Below, one piece after another: positions 46,896 to 58,877 of a stretch of DNA of 64,000 nucleotides. The first letter of the stretch is position 1, and the number at the start of each line of letters is the position of its first letter. Origin of the DNA: Branchiostoma floridae (lineage: Eukaryota; Chordata; Leptocardii; Amphioxiformes; Branchiostomatidae); assembly GCF_000003815.2 (NCBI RefSeq), contig NC_049989.1:8078124-8142123 (forward strand), in the 5' to 3' direction. The translations under genes and the position numbers were made by a program. A model generated the notes under the pieces. It searched no databases. It was not told the origin of the DNA and was given only the letters and a program-made list of their open reading frames with translations.

Positions 46896-49324
46896 TGATA
46901 CATTTGCCAAATCTCTTAATGGCAAGAAATTCTTCATCCTCAGAGACGTTATAAAGAATGACTAAATGGAATAAGGAAATGGAGACTCTACTACTTACAT
47001 TTATGAGGGTTAGACATTTAGGTAAAGATTATCTAGAATGTCAATCCATGCAACTTGATAAATTACGGGATTAACGTTACATCCAGACATTTTAAGCCAT
47101 GAGGATGCTGAGATGCTGAGGAAGTGATGGATGTCCTTCTAAATGTCTGGACCTAATCTCTGTATCTTATCTTAGACTAGTAGTCTTATCTAGGGACTGA
47201 TTAGGTTTTTCTTTAGCTATGTTGTGTAAAGATAAAACAGATAGCTTCCCCAGAGAAGTAATCCATTCCAAAATGTAATTTTTCCAGAAGCATTTCATGC
47301 ATATTGTAGATTCATTCAAAGTTGTAGCACAGTGAAAATTGAGAGTTTATAGTAGATAACGGGAGGTGCCCCAACACGGTACGCTTTTTTTTGCGCTCAA
47401 ACTCATGGCGCTCCATCGCTAGTCGCCTGAGAGTGGTCAAATTTTGATGACTGAATTTTTTACTCATAGATTTGAACAACATACTTGAATAAGAAATGCA
47501 TTCATGTGGTTCATGAACCTTTCGCGCTGCGTGTTACAAGCGGCAAACACTGAGAGACAATTTCGTGTATGTAACCTTCCAATTTTGTGCTACGCTGGAC
47601 AGTGTGCCTAACTCGGTACGCTTTTTTTTATATTTTGCTCTCTTCAGAAGTAAGTGGTAAATTTAAGTACACAGAAAAAAATTAATAGTATGATATTTTA
47701 GCTTTCTTTTGACAGTAAAATCGTGACTGTATGTACTTCTAGTCTCACGTGAGGAAGGCTGTACCTAGAGCAATCCAGCTGATGTTTTACGGGCAATGGG
47801 CTGAATGCACTGATTGTGAATGCCCGACTAAAAAAAACATTACGAAAAAACGACACCGCCAACATCAACAAAACTCCGTCTGATTATATGAAAATATCAT
47901 CTACATCTCTCTGTCAAGTCTTATTTTCATAGACAGCACGAATCATTTGTTACAGTCAAATAAATCTTTGGAGCGTTCTCTAGTCTGCCACCTTCACGGC
48001 CAAACTCCCTTGGGAGTACAATGGTGGCAATGTTTATGTCGCTTCCTTTTGGTTGCTTTTCTACTCAACAAACATTTGAAGACCCATATTCATAGTGTTT
48101 TATGGAGCTTTATTTATGTGTATCATGGCAGTTGTATGACTGCTTGGATGAGTTCGTATAGTTAGCAACACGAGCCGCCAATACGCAGAGGCCGGTGACC
48201 GCAGTGATTCAGCACTGTCAACATTACTGTTAGAATTCTGCTCTTAAAAAAACATGAAGTAAATATGTTAAAGTATACTTGGAATGCAAATTAAAGCTGT
48301 GTGCATGGACTTGGTTTATTTACCTTTGTAATCAGCATAGTCAGTGGCAACAAACACGGTGTACTTATGGATAATAAGATCAGCAAAAAATCCGTACCGT
48401 CTTAAGACGGGGACCGTCTTAGGGCGGCCCCCGTTAATACCCTCAATTAAGTAGTTACAATAGTGAACAACTTAGATTCAGTATCATCAAAGATGACTTA
48501 ATTTTAGGGGGAAAGTGTTTTAATTGGGCCTTTTTACATAGAACTGTAACCATCACCTACATGTATTGTAGACATAAAAATGACTACAAAAAGTTGTTAC
48601 AGGGAGAAAATTCTAAGAAATGTCAAGCCAATTCTAAAGAACACTCCAACACTGAGATCTTCACAATAACCCGAAGCGTAAAGTATAGTCCATAGCAACA
48701 CCGGTAACAGAACACAACAAAGATCACATGGGGTAAAGGGGCGCATCACATTCAAAGTGAAGGCATACCCAAAGGTAAGGTTTGTGCCCAAAATCAATTT
48801 TCTTCAATATTACATCGCTTCTCACTCTTTCCAACCATGTTAGTGTTTGATGTCATTGTCCAGGAAATCACAAGCAAAGGTAACTCAAACCTGGACCATC
48901 ACTTTAGTCACTTTTTGCAGCAAACTAACACGGACTTCTTTCCTGGAAGAACAGGTGCATGTACTGGACAATTAATTTTGCTCACACTCACATTCTAAAT
49001 AAAGACACATTACTGGACAATCAATTTTGCTCACACTCACATTCTAAATAAAGACACATTAAAGGAAGTACTCTTCCTAAGCGTACAGGAAATGAATCCC
49101 AAAGCTTACATTACTTCTCATTGCATTACATGTTGCATTTTCATTTTTTTTGCACATGTAGCATGGTTTCAAATGCTAGGCATGTCAGTATCAAACCTTG
49201 CAATTAAGAATAATAGTTTTCCTCCCTGCCCATTGCCTTGCTATATTTTCACTTTAAAAAATCCGTAAACAAACAAATGAAATTGATGTGACCAAAGAGT
49301 AAAATACAATGTATTATATGTCCT
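46896..49324. other. Intergenic/intronic, one short tandem duplication, no gene supported
   Basis: The motif 'cggtacgcttttttt' occurs twice (near 47379 and 47616). A 49-bp duplication lies at 48962-49059. A 66-codon minus-strand frame at 48597-48797 is hydrophobic in parts but lacks splice support and similarity I recognise. Confidence 0.4.
48962..49059. repeat. Tandem duplication, 2 x 49 bp
   Basis: Two adjacent copies of tactggacaattaattttgc... differ at a single base (t/c), so the event is recent. Confidence 0.95.
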
Positions 49325-49975
49325 TAGTGCTGAAATCTGTGCTGCTGTGAGAGGTAAAAATCATTTACGTTCTAAACATTTTCATAGTATACACACACAT
49401 TATAAACATTACAAGAATTTTTCACTAACATGCATTTTTATATGAAAATGTTTGGATTAAAAAAACATGAGAGCCTTGCAGTAACCTTAGTGGATTTTGA
49501 TTTCACTTCTACACTGTGTCGTTACTTCTGAGCAATACTTCAAACTACATAAATCCAGTGGCACCTACAAATCTATGACAGTAAGATTTTGAGTTATTCT
49601 GGGAGTTGGATCATCATCATCATATCGTTCCGTGCCAATACTGCAGCCAGGCCATGGTCTTCTCATTCGCATTTTGCAGGTTCCGGTTGGAGATGTTGGG
49701 CCCACTACGCAGTCCCGTGTAATGTTAGAACCACATGAATCCAGGGACATCTCAAACTCCATTACAATAGGATTTTGAGCTATTCTGGGAGTTGGATAAG
49801 AAACACTTCCAAAACAAAAAAACACACTAGAATGCACACTACTCTTCAGACAGCCTGATGACCCCATGTGACAAGGTCCACTAGAAAGGTCCATTGATAG
49901 GTGATTCAATTAGAAACAGGTCAACCACTTTGCCAGTAATCATGGAGCGTAACAGTTTTTGACAGCACGAAAGGA
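49325..49975. repeat. Local repeat segment A (diverged)
   Basis: It shares ordered blocks with 50668-51180: 'agtgctg.aa', 'acacacacattata', 'catgagagccttgcagtaac', 'aggattttgagctattc', 'gataggtgattc.attagaaa' and 'caggtca'. On the minus strand an open frame of 114 codons (49909-49565) contains two copies of a motif PTPRI(A/T)QN; see findings. Confidence 0.65.
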
Positions 49976-50667
49976 GAATCTCTCAAGTTTGCATTTCGGC
50001 ATTATTGCTGATGATACAATAAGTGTATCTCCTGTAACAAAACATTTCTAAAAGCAATAGATATAGGTAACGTCAACTCTCATAGTTCCACTGGGTGTCA
50101 TAATACCATCACATCAAAAACATTGTTATAGAGGCCTTCTCAAGATCTGCCTTGAGCATCTTAATATGGTGTGTATTAGGAATTCAGATGCTGCAATTTG
50201 GGAAATGGCTTTGAATCACTTTAAATTCTTCTATTTTTTCTCATGTGGTGGCATTATTATAGCATCTGGTGGAATTATCAAAGTCGGTATTATATAGGGA
50301 ATAAAGGTCAGCTAAGGTTAGTCCTAGTGAATACATATTACTACTCTCTATGTTATTACCACAATACATCACAAAATGGAAATTGGTCCATGTCCATTTA
50401 TTTGTATTCTAAGCTATTGCAACAAAAGATATACAAATGTAGTTGGGGCCGTACATGTGTCTATTGATAGATTGTTCCAGACATTGGTCCATAGTTTCCT
50501 ATCTCTAGTACAACACTCTTGTGATGTAGTGTTGATGGCACTTGAATGTTGAGGATTACTTTACTGGCTACGAGGATTTGTTCTTCTGCTGTACATGTAT
50601 ATTGAGTTCTATTACTTGTCAAGTCCTTCTGTCCGGGAGTAATGCATTGCTCTTGTTGCGTGCTGTC

Positions 50668-51401
50668 CTTAGTGCTGGAAACCATGCTGTTGTGAGAAGT
50701 AAAAGATACATGGCTTTCTAAATATTTTTCAATATTTCTAGAACATACACACACATTATATACATTGAATATATATTAGATATATTTTTTCCACAATAAA
50801 AGACAGGCACATTTATTTTAACAAAAATTGCTCCAGTGAAAAGAGCATGAGAGCCTTGCAGTAACCTTTTCTTGATTTCAATTTCCTTCCTTCTGTGTGA
50901 AATCCAGTGGCACTTCAAAGTCCATTACTGAGCAATCCTCGATTCTCAATCCTCAAGCCCAGCCAGTAACAGCTGCAGGAGGATTTTGAGCTATTCCTGG
51001 AACTGTGGGAGAAAACACTTAAAACGAAGGAAACACACTATTGGGTATACTCCCCAGATATTCTGACCTCGTGTGACAAGGTGCACAAGAAAGGTCCATT
51101 TATAGGTGATTCTATTAGAAACAGGTCAGTCACTTTGCCAGGAGTCATGGAGCTTGACACTTTTTGATAGCATTAAAGGCGGAGCTTGACTTGTTAGCAA
51201 GAACCTGCGTCAATGATGAACTACATGTAAATGAAGTCCTGGGTTCAAAAGGTACAAAAACGAGCAGTACCAAATCTAATAAAATGTCTGAGACTATGAC
51301 GTTAAAGATAGGGCAACAGAAATCTTTCTTTATTATTCTTCTGGATTTTCTAAAGTGCATATAAGAGGGGTACTCTGGGGGGCTTATCAGGAAGGCAGAA
51401 C
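50668..51401. repeat. Local repeat segment B
   Basis: Its left half matches segment A and its right half (50999-51401) matches segment C (53690-54095) at roughly 90 percent by eye, for example cctcgtgtgacaaggtgcac and cttatcaggaaggcagaac. The segments are in the same orientation. Confidence 0.8.
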
Positions 51402-51739
51402 TATTTTTTTGGATGGGGGACTGCTACAAAGCCTTCTATCATTGTCCAACAAAGTTTAAATTATTATGATTTTAATTGCGTTTGACTGCCTTTTCAACAT
51501 CAGTAGATTAGAGAGGAGAAAAACATGTACATGTATAAGGAAGATGGCAGAGATGTGTGGGCTATTTCTGGTACTCTCTTTGCTATGAAGTCTGTAGGGT
51601 CAATGAAATCTGTGGATAATGTTGGTTCACCTTTATCTGTAGGGTGACCTATATCGGTTGTACATAAAAATAGGGTATTTGGGGATAGTTAAGTCAATGG
51701 AAGATACTTAAACATTGCAATATTTTGAAAATGTTGATA

Positions 51740-52585
51740 CAGTCAAACCTGCCCGAGCGACCACCTCTTCTCAGCGACCACCTGGCCATTTCGACCGCTT
51801 TTTCTCGGTCCCGATTTTTTTTCCTATTGACGTAAGCATTAAGCGACCTTTTCTCAACGACCACCTGGCCAACGCGACCGCGACCGGCCCAAATTGGGCC
51901 CCTTAACGACCGCATCATTTTCAAAATTGAGGTTTTCATCTATTTTTTATGATAACTAGCGCGATTTTGTGCTGAAATCGACCAGTTTGCGTTGGATTTT
52001 GACTGCCATTACGATGTTATGTTTAGAATAAAGATGGCGGCGGTCAATGGGTGGGTCAATGGGGCAGTCAGTCTACTGTAATATGGGAGGAAATTTCTAA
52101 GAAAGATCTGTGTAGCTCATACCTTTTAAAGAAAGATCTGTGTGAGTGCTTCTGTCCAACTGTACTGTACATTCACCCTTGGGTAAGTACGCTATTGGGA
52201 CGTACCGGGCATAGAATTCGAAAGGTGCACCGTAGTTATTTCAGATACGGCGATCAAGAACACAGCAACGCATAAAGGGTTGTATGGTAACTGACAGCAT
52301 CAAAGTTCCCTTACTGTCTAAAACGTTAGTGTACAGACATTATACTGTATCGTATAAAAGCTGGGGTTAAATTTACAATTTACAGTGTGGGTGTTGTATT
52401 TGACATTAAATACCTCGCTTCTTTGCGTGCGTGCAGTGTGCTTGCTATTTGCCATTAAACACAACGGAAACCGTTATACTTTGCATAGGGCATGTTTTGA
52501 GTCGATACTCTTCTCAGCGACCACCTGTCCAAATCGACCGTTTTTGTTCGGTCCCCCGTGTGGTCGTCTTGGGCAGGTTTGACTG
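51740..52585. mobile_element. MITE family C, full copy, TA target site, nested in family B
   Basis: It starts cagtcaaacctgcccgagcg and ends cttgggcaggtttgactg, with TA on each side (51738-51739 and 52586-52587). Repeated 'gcgaccacctg' motifs lie in both termini. The interior contains aagatggcggcggtcaatgg. No transposase frame is present. Confidence 0.85.
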
Positions 52586-52651
52586 TATTTGAAACCCACG
52601 TCGTTGACCTGAAATCTCTATAGTACCCAGTTAATTTTAAAACAACAAATA

Positions 52652-53544
52652 ACATGCATTGGCATAATACTGGTAGTAAGACTTATACCGGTAGATTAAA
52701 AATACTGGAACTTAAAGAGATCTACACATGCAACAATAGTTATTTCTGAGCTGTGCACACTTCAGACATCTAGGTGTCCAATACACCATTTACAAAGCAT
52801 CGGTAACAATGCATTCGAAGACAACAAGGCCAAAAGTTTTCAGTACTTTTTTTTAAATTTCGGGGTAGGCAGCTCGTCGTGGGACGAACACACTGTCACA
52901 TTCATTGCCAAATTTATATAGATCATAATTACACATGCTCACGGCACAAGACGAACATGATTCAACAACAATCTTGAATTTCTGTTGGTGACCTACAACT
53001 CATGTAAAAGTGTGAAGAACCGTTGCATAATAGCCCGGATCTACGACTGAATGGGCAAAATTGAACGTACGCAGCCATTTTCCCGCCATTTTTATATCTA
53101 CGCTAGCAGTGAAGTGTTACGTCATAGCGGTTGTGACGGACAGAAGTTAAATGAAAATTCTTGACAATATACGTCCGTTTTCTCATGACATTTTGTATGC
53201 TCATGCAGGTTTATGTTTTATGCATTTACTGACAGAAAAGGAAGGAACATCAGAGGATGTATAAATGTACATAGCGGCAGTTAATCGTGCCATGTTTCTT
53301 CCTACCGGTATTTTGTACCCCCTCCCAACCACGCGCCCGTTCGCCGTGTAATTCCGCGGCGTGTTACAATTATAATATTACGCTTTTAGCAGGACAAGAG
53401 TGGCAGAAAAGTTACACAGAAGAAGTGGCAAGGGTAACCTATAACAGCAACATGTAACTGGAGAAAATGATGCGTTGACAATTTGTCAAATCAGTATGGC
53501 TAGAGAAATCGTCGTAAACGTACCGGTATTATGATAATAGATGT
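52652..53544 (-). mobile_element. Family A element copy 4, TA target site, nested in family B
   Basis: This is the near-identical inverted counterpart of 41955-42838, by eye only a few percent different. TA lies on each side (52650-52651 and 53545-53546). Removing it joins 'acaacaaata' to 'taggttactcc', matching the intact family B sequence gcaacggatataggttac. It includes the mirror of the atataaaaatggcgggaaaa block (53081-53100). Confidence 0.85.
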
Positions 53545-53689
53545 TATAGGTTACTCCATGGATTAAGGCAAACTAGCTTAAAGTTTATATTTATCCTTCT
53601 TTAGATAGGAGATGCAGTTTATTTACCTGAATAGGAAGCAGGCTGAATAAAAATTCTAACTGGAAACCATGTGACTCTGGGTTGGGTGA

Positions 53690-54095
53690 CTGGGGGAGAA
53701 AACACTTAAAATGAAGGAAACACATTATTAGGTATACTCCCCAGACATTCTGACCTCGTGTGACAAGGTGCACAAGAAAGGTGCACAAGAAAGGTCCATT
53801 TATAGGTGATTTGATTAGAAACAGGTCAATCACTTTGCCAGGAGTCAAGGAGCTTGACACTTTTTGATAGCATTAAAGGCAGAGCTTTACAAATGACTTG
53901 AGAACCTGCGTCAATGACGAACTAAATGAAGTACTGGGTTCAAAGGTACAAAAATGAGCAGTACTAAATCTAATTAAATGTCTGAGACTATGACGTTAAA
54001 GATACGGCAACATAAGTCTTTCTTTATTCTTCTTCTGGATATTCTAATGTGCATGTAAGAGGAGCACTCTGGGGGCCTTATCAGGAAGGCAGAAC
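53690..54095. repeat. Local repeat segment C
   Basis: It is highly similar to 50999-51401 in the same orientation, with a small internal duplication (gtgcacaagaaag twice, near 53766-53792). Confidence 0.85.
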
Positions 54096-54659
54096 TTCTT
54101 TTTTGTGTGACTACACTGCCCACCCAACCCGAAAAAGTATAGGGTCAGCAGGTTTTTCTAGGGTAGGTTGGGAATCAAGAAACACAACATTTTTTCCTCT
54201 GCCTTAATGACCACCTAGTGTTAAGCTTTCCTGTCAAAGGAAGTAGCAGGATTCCATTTCCTGTGGGACAGATAAAATGTCAGACCACCTATCTGTGATT
54301 TGAGGGCAATTATGAAAGATAAGCAGGATTTCTGCAAGGTGTGGATCTTTAGTTTTTCCTTAGGTTATGATTTGATCAATGGATATTCTTTGGTACAATA
54401 TCATCTTGTACTTACATGTACATGTAGCATTGTGTGTTTGTCTCAATATCCTACCCTGTTCCTGTTTCAATATGTTTATAAAACAGCAAGTATTTGGTCT
54501 TTTAGCAGAGCATATGATATTATATAGAGCTTTAAATTTGACATGCACAAGTTTGGTCACCACAAATGTGTCCATGTTTTTTTATCAGTAGCCCACAACT
54601 ACAGATGTTTTTTTTTTTGTGGCTCAATATCAAATAAAAATAATTTTGAGATTCACTGT
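54096..54659. other. Intergenic/intronic, nothing recognised
   Basis: AT-rich sequence without coding exons or repeat ends that I can support. Confidence 0.4.
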
Positions 54660-54869
54660 TACAGTAAATGCATTTAAGTTTGCGGGGATTTAATTGCATG
54701 TTAGCCCGAAAGTGGAGTGTTTGTGGTGACTTTGAGAATGCGGTAGCACTATACACTGTAGTCACATACTGTAATGGAAAAATGTTTGCGTTGGTTTTAA
54801 GTTTGCGGTAAGACTGCCTCGCAAAAACCCAAACATAAAACCACAGCAAACATTTCTGCATTTACAGTA
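54660..54869. mobile_element. MITE family D copy 2
   Basis: It starts acagtaaatgcatttaagtt and ends tttctgcatttacagta. The interior shares the tttgcggggattt, gtttgtggtgac and aaaccacagcaaacattt palindromic blocks with 40034-40229. Confidence 0.75.
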
Positions 54870-56000
54870 GTTGACGCTGATACTGAAAGATTGATTTGGG
54901 GGTTAAACTTATGTCCTAAAATGTAAGTTATGCCATCTCCAGGGTCATCCTGGTTACAGGACCCCTCATTCTGACACCTCAGACCTCGACTCACCCCAAC
55001 TATCCAGGCACCAGAGGGGCTTACGACAGTTACATAATAGCTATTGATTTCCTGGTTTGAACCTTGGCAGCCATGGTTGTCCTTGTAGTGAGTTTTCCTA
55101 CAAGGTCACCTGAAGCAACAGAGGCCAAAAGAGATTGCCTCTTTGAGGAAGAATAAATTGATGCCAAGTCCAAGCACTTCAATGGAGTGCACACACTTTA
55201 ATGTTGTGCCTATAACGATCTATGTAAAAGGGACATTAATGGATGTTAGTTTGGTGGTTATTGCTTTAAAGTGTCTGTTATAGGTACTTAAGATAACATA
55301 AAGGCCTTCTTATCTATGGTATTGCCAAACGTAATGTCAAAATCAATGAGACATACCCCTGCAATTTTGCAATCTATTTAAGACCACCAATACATGTATG
55401 AGAGAATTCATTCAAGAACATGAGAGAGATCATGGCTCAGATGACCAAAATACAGTAATATGCCAGTAAACTTCAATCGCAGTTGACTCGAACATTTGTG
55501 TCCTGGATTACCTTAAAGGTACATAATGAGCCTTGAATCACATTTTATGGGCAGACTAATTTTTCATGAGCCCCATTTCTGTGTACTCTCCCTGGATATT
55601 TTTGGGCCTATTTCATTTAAGAGTTATCGAGGGCGATAGAATCCTCAAAAATTTTGCTCAAGAAACAAAGTCTGCCTAGAGTCATCTTTTAGCAGTTGAT
55701 GGTTTTTCATCTGATTGTGAGGTGTGAGGGAGACTCTGGCCTGAAATTCTAATTCAGGGGATGCAAATTTTGTGCAGGAATGCATTTTTTTTACATTTCC
55801 ACCCCTAGGGTTGGGAGTTTGGACCAACGGTGAAAAATTCACCCTGTCAGTAATTCCAATATGGCTCCGTGGCTGCAACCGCCGGCTTCCACTAGTACTC
55901 TTACTAATATAAACAGACAAGCAGGAGTATGTTTTTCAGCTTTCAGCATCATATCCCTCAGATCTCAAAATCAGTAAAAACCTTTTTTAATTTACATCTA
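54870..56000. other. Intergenic/intronic, nothing recognised
   Basis: No exon with both splice signals and coding character was found. Confidence 0.4.
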
Positions 56001-57240
56001 AGGCCATACCAATTTAATTAGTTGGTTCTCGGATTTTTTCCTAAAAAAATTGAAGCGACAGGGCGAAAAAAAAAAAAAAAAAAAAACTTGCAACAAGTCT
56101 GGGTTCAGGTCCAGGCTGGTTAGTCCAGACCTGAACCCATGGTATACGTGTGCTAGAAATAGTTATTATTAATAATCAGTTAAAATTACATGCAAAATTG
56201 CATGTTGGCATAAATTTGTACAATATACATTAAATTATGTACAGTTGCTACAGTAAACAGAAATGTTCACAAAACATCTCAAATAGACCAATATAGTATT
56301 TTTACAGAGATGCAATGACAACAACAAACATTATTTAAGTTTGCCTCTAGAAATAAAATACCATTGCTGGAAGACTTATTTGCTCTCTGAGTTGAATCTG
56401 TCTATCCAAGGCTCTAAATACATTTCATGGTCAACTGGTGCAAATTGGAAACAAAATTACAAATACTTCCACTCCCCCAAAATACATGAACAAGCCAAAG
56501 TACTGAACTACATGTTGTATAAAACCATAGGTTTATTCTCTCTTTTTGTTACATGTACAATTATTTGTTGACAAATAATTAAGATGCAGTTTGATTAAAC
56601 TTCCTTAGAAAAACCTAATGTTACATGCAATCACTGTGATCTAGCCAAATCTGCAGTTCCAGTACACTGTGATCTAGCCAAATCTGCAGTTCCAGTACAA
56701 ACAGCGTGGGGGCGCTTTTTTGACTTGCAGGCTTTGAAGAAGAAAGATGGCCGCCCGACATTTTCCGACTTCATTTTCATCTCCATTTGGAAGGCTTTTG
56801 GCATTTCAGGCTTATCAAAACATGTTGGCTATGGAGGTACAAGAGTGAAAAAGTATTGGTGATTTATTGAGTTGTTTGTTTGGGTGCCGATTTCTGTGTT
56901 TCAATTGAAAATTTGCATGTGAAAGTGTGTGTGAGAGAGCACATGCTCAGCTGAACTTCTGGTTCTGTTACATTACGTTATGCCCATGTGTATCTCATTT
57001 TACGATGATTTATTTGTTCCTAAATATACTTTGCAACAAAAAAGATATGAATCAATTGGTAACAAAGGACTTGGGGTGAGAAAAAGTAAATGCACTGGTA
57101 CTTTCCAGACGTTCTGTTTCTCTAAGGGAACAAAAGTTTTGCAGCACGATTTTTTTACTGAACGGAATTTTTTTTTTTTTCAAATTGGGAAAATTTGAAG
57201 CGGCGATTCCGAGAACCAACGAATTAAATTGGTGTGGCCT
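56001..57240. mobile_element. TIR element (~1.24 kb), non-autonomous
   Basis: The left end aggccataccaatttaatta then gttggttctcgga pairs with the right end tccgagaaccaac then gaattaaattggtgtggcct, with two mismatches over 33 bp. Poly-A (near 56068-56088) and poly-T (57169-57180) tracts lie just inside. A hairpin gggttcaggtccag...agacctgaaccc sits at about 56103-56140. A 33-bp direct duplication lies at 56632-56697. No transposase is seen. Confidence 0.75.
56632..56697. repeat. Tandem duplication, 2 x 33 bp
   Basis: Two identical adjacent copies of the unit starting cactgtgatctagccaaatc. Confidence 0.95.
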
Positions 57241-58370
57241 AACAGCATAAAACTATGAAATGTTGGAAAGACTCAGATTGATGATAATTTACAGTATGTT
57301 GATGGCCAGTTAATTTGGTGTGATCTATCTTAAAGCTGATTATTTTTAATATCATTGGTGACACCTTATGGCACAGAGCAATCTACTTACATACTAATGG
57401 ATATTAATTGTGTGAATGGAATCAAATTAATCTGGGTGTTTGGATCTAGCTTTGTGTTGAGTTAGGTTTATGCTGAGGGGAAATGTAGTAGTGTATCAAT
57501 ATAATTTATTTCTAATGTCGTTATAGTACATTTCTAAGGGCATTGTATACTGCAGTCCAGTAAAATATATCTTTCAATTGGTGATATATAATTGGAAGTC
57601 TAGGGCCTCACTGATACAATTCTTTGTTTCTTTGACTTTTGCAGGCAAATTATGAAGCAGGCAAGACAAAACAATGTAGAAATAAAAATATTTTTCTTTG
57701 ATGGACAAATTCTACCACTGGAGACACAACGTTAACGTCAACAATCATACAAACTGCACAAGGCTGTTTCATATTTCAAACAGTACAGGCCTTGAAAACT
57801 TTCATTATCTATAGTCGATGGGTGTAAGCGGGATTATTTAACTCTAGATCTGTAAGTTTGACATCCTGCATGTATGTGCAACACTGCCATGCAGACCTTG
57901 TGTTTGTGAAAGCCTTATTACATGGGCCCCTATGATCTATTGCTGTTTGATTTCAAACAGTGGATTTTGTAGAGGCTACTAAATGGTAGTCTGCAGGATA
58001 CTTGTAGCCTGTCAAGCCTTTAAGGGTCCAAAATGTGCCCATGATTTTGACATAACTGCTGTCACAAAGTGGCCACTTATGAATCATTTGGGCTGATGGT
58101 TTTTATGGACTGGAACAGAATCACTATTGATGCCATTGGCTGCAATTGATGTGGTTCATTCCTAGACTAATAAAACCACTCAGCTATTTTTCATTTATTA
58201 TTTAGATAAATGGTGCACAGCTATAATTTTTGACGTATGCAAAACATATGATTTATCTTCAAGATGACTCTGCATATTAGAAACACTGGCTCATCCTCAT
58301 GACATTGAGGTTCATGTTTTGGACCCTCTAAAAGCTCTGATTGTGGGTTTCTTACTGTTACAGTGCTTGA
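57241..58370. other. Intergenic/intronic, nothing recognised
   Basis: No coding exon or repeat terminus is supported. Confidence 0.4.
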
Positions 58371-58374
58371 TTAA

Positions 58375-58877
58375 AGGGATATAGTGTAAAAAATAAAGTC
58401 GCTGTTTTCGGTCATTTTTCTGAGTTGAGTCTACCTTATTACACTGCACAGCAATATTTACAATGTATTAATACGATTTTGTTGTGCCGTGAGGACGTCT
58501 TGAAATATGCAAACTTCCTTCCGCCACTTGAGTTGTCCGCCATTTTAGGCAACTCTTCGACGAACCAAAGTGCACTTTAGAACGCGTTCGGTGGTTTGCT
58601 CAAATTGTTACTTAAGTTTACTGAAAGTCCCAGCAAAGATCTGAAGATCTGCGACCGCAACGGTCGATTCAGAAATCTACAGCTGACTTACTTCTGGTAG
58701 GCTACCCGGAAGTAAGAGAATTTGGTCGTGGCTTACTTTGACTTTGTTAATTAGCGCTAGAAATTTGAAAAAATGATGCAGATATCTTGGAAAAAAGTTA
58801 CAAATGTCGATCTGACTGGAGATTTTAAAGTTCAGAAAATTTGAAATTTTGGTGCCAAATTTTTACGATATATCCCT
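58375..58877. mobile_element. TIR element flanked by TTAA
   Basis: The left end agggatatagtgtaaaaa and right end tttttacgatatatccct are inverted repeats, with TTAA on each side (58371-58374 and 58878-58881). TTAA duplication is the mark of piggyBac-type insertion. The interior has a palindromic 'cttacttctggtaggctacc / ccggaagtaagag' block. No transposase is present. Confidence 0.65.

Larger units (their letters stand above)
51619..53580. mobile_element. MITE family B copy 3, interrupted by two other elements
   Basis: The left part (51619-51739) runs gttggttcacctttatctgt to 'tttgaaaatgttgata'. The middle part (52586-52651) continues with 'gaaacccacgtcgttgacct' to 'ttttaaaacaacaaata'. The right part (53545-53580) reads 'tataggttactccatgg' and 'ggcaaactagct'. 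Joined, these follow the order of the intact copies. The inserts are family C (51740-52585) and family A (52652-53544). Confidence 0.8.

Noticed and set aside
46596-46965. Overlapping frames of 109 and 113 codons on both strands
   Set aside because: They lie in a degenerate family A element. The matching regions in copies 1 and 4 are not conserved as reading frames.
48597-48797. 66-codon hydrophobic minus-strand frame
   Set aside because: No splice context, no conserved motif and no sign of homology; could not be separated from chance.
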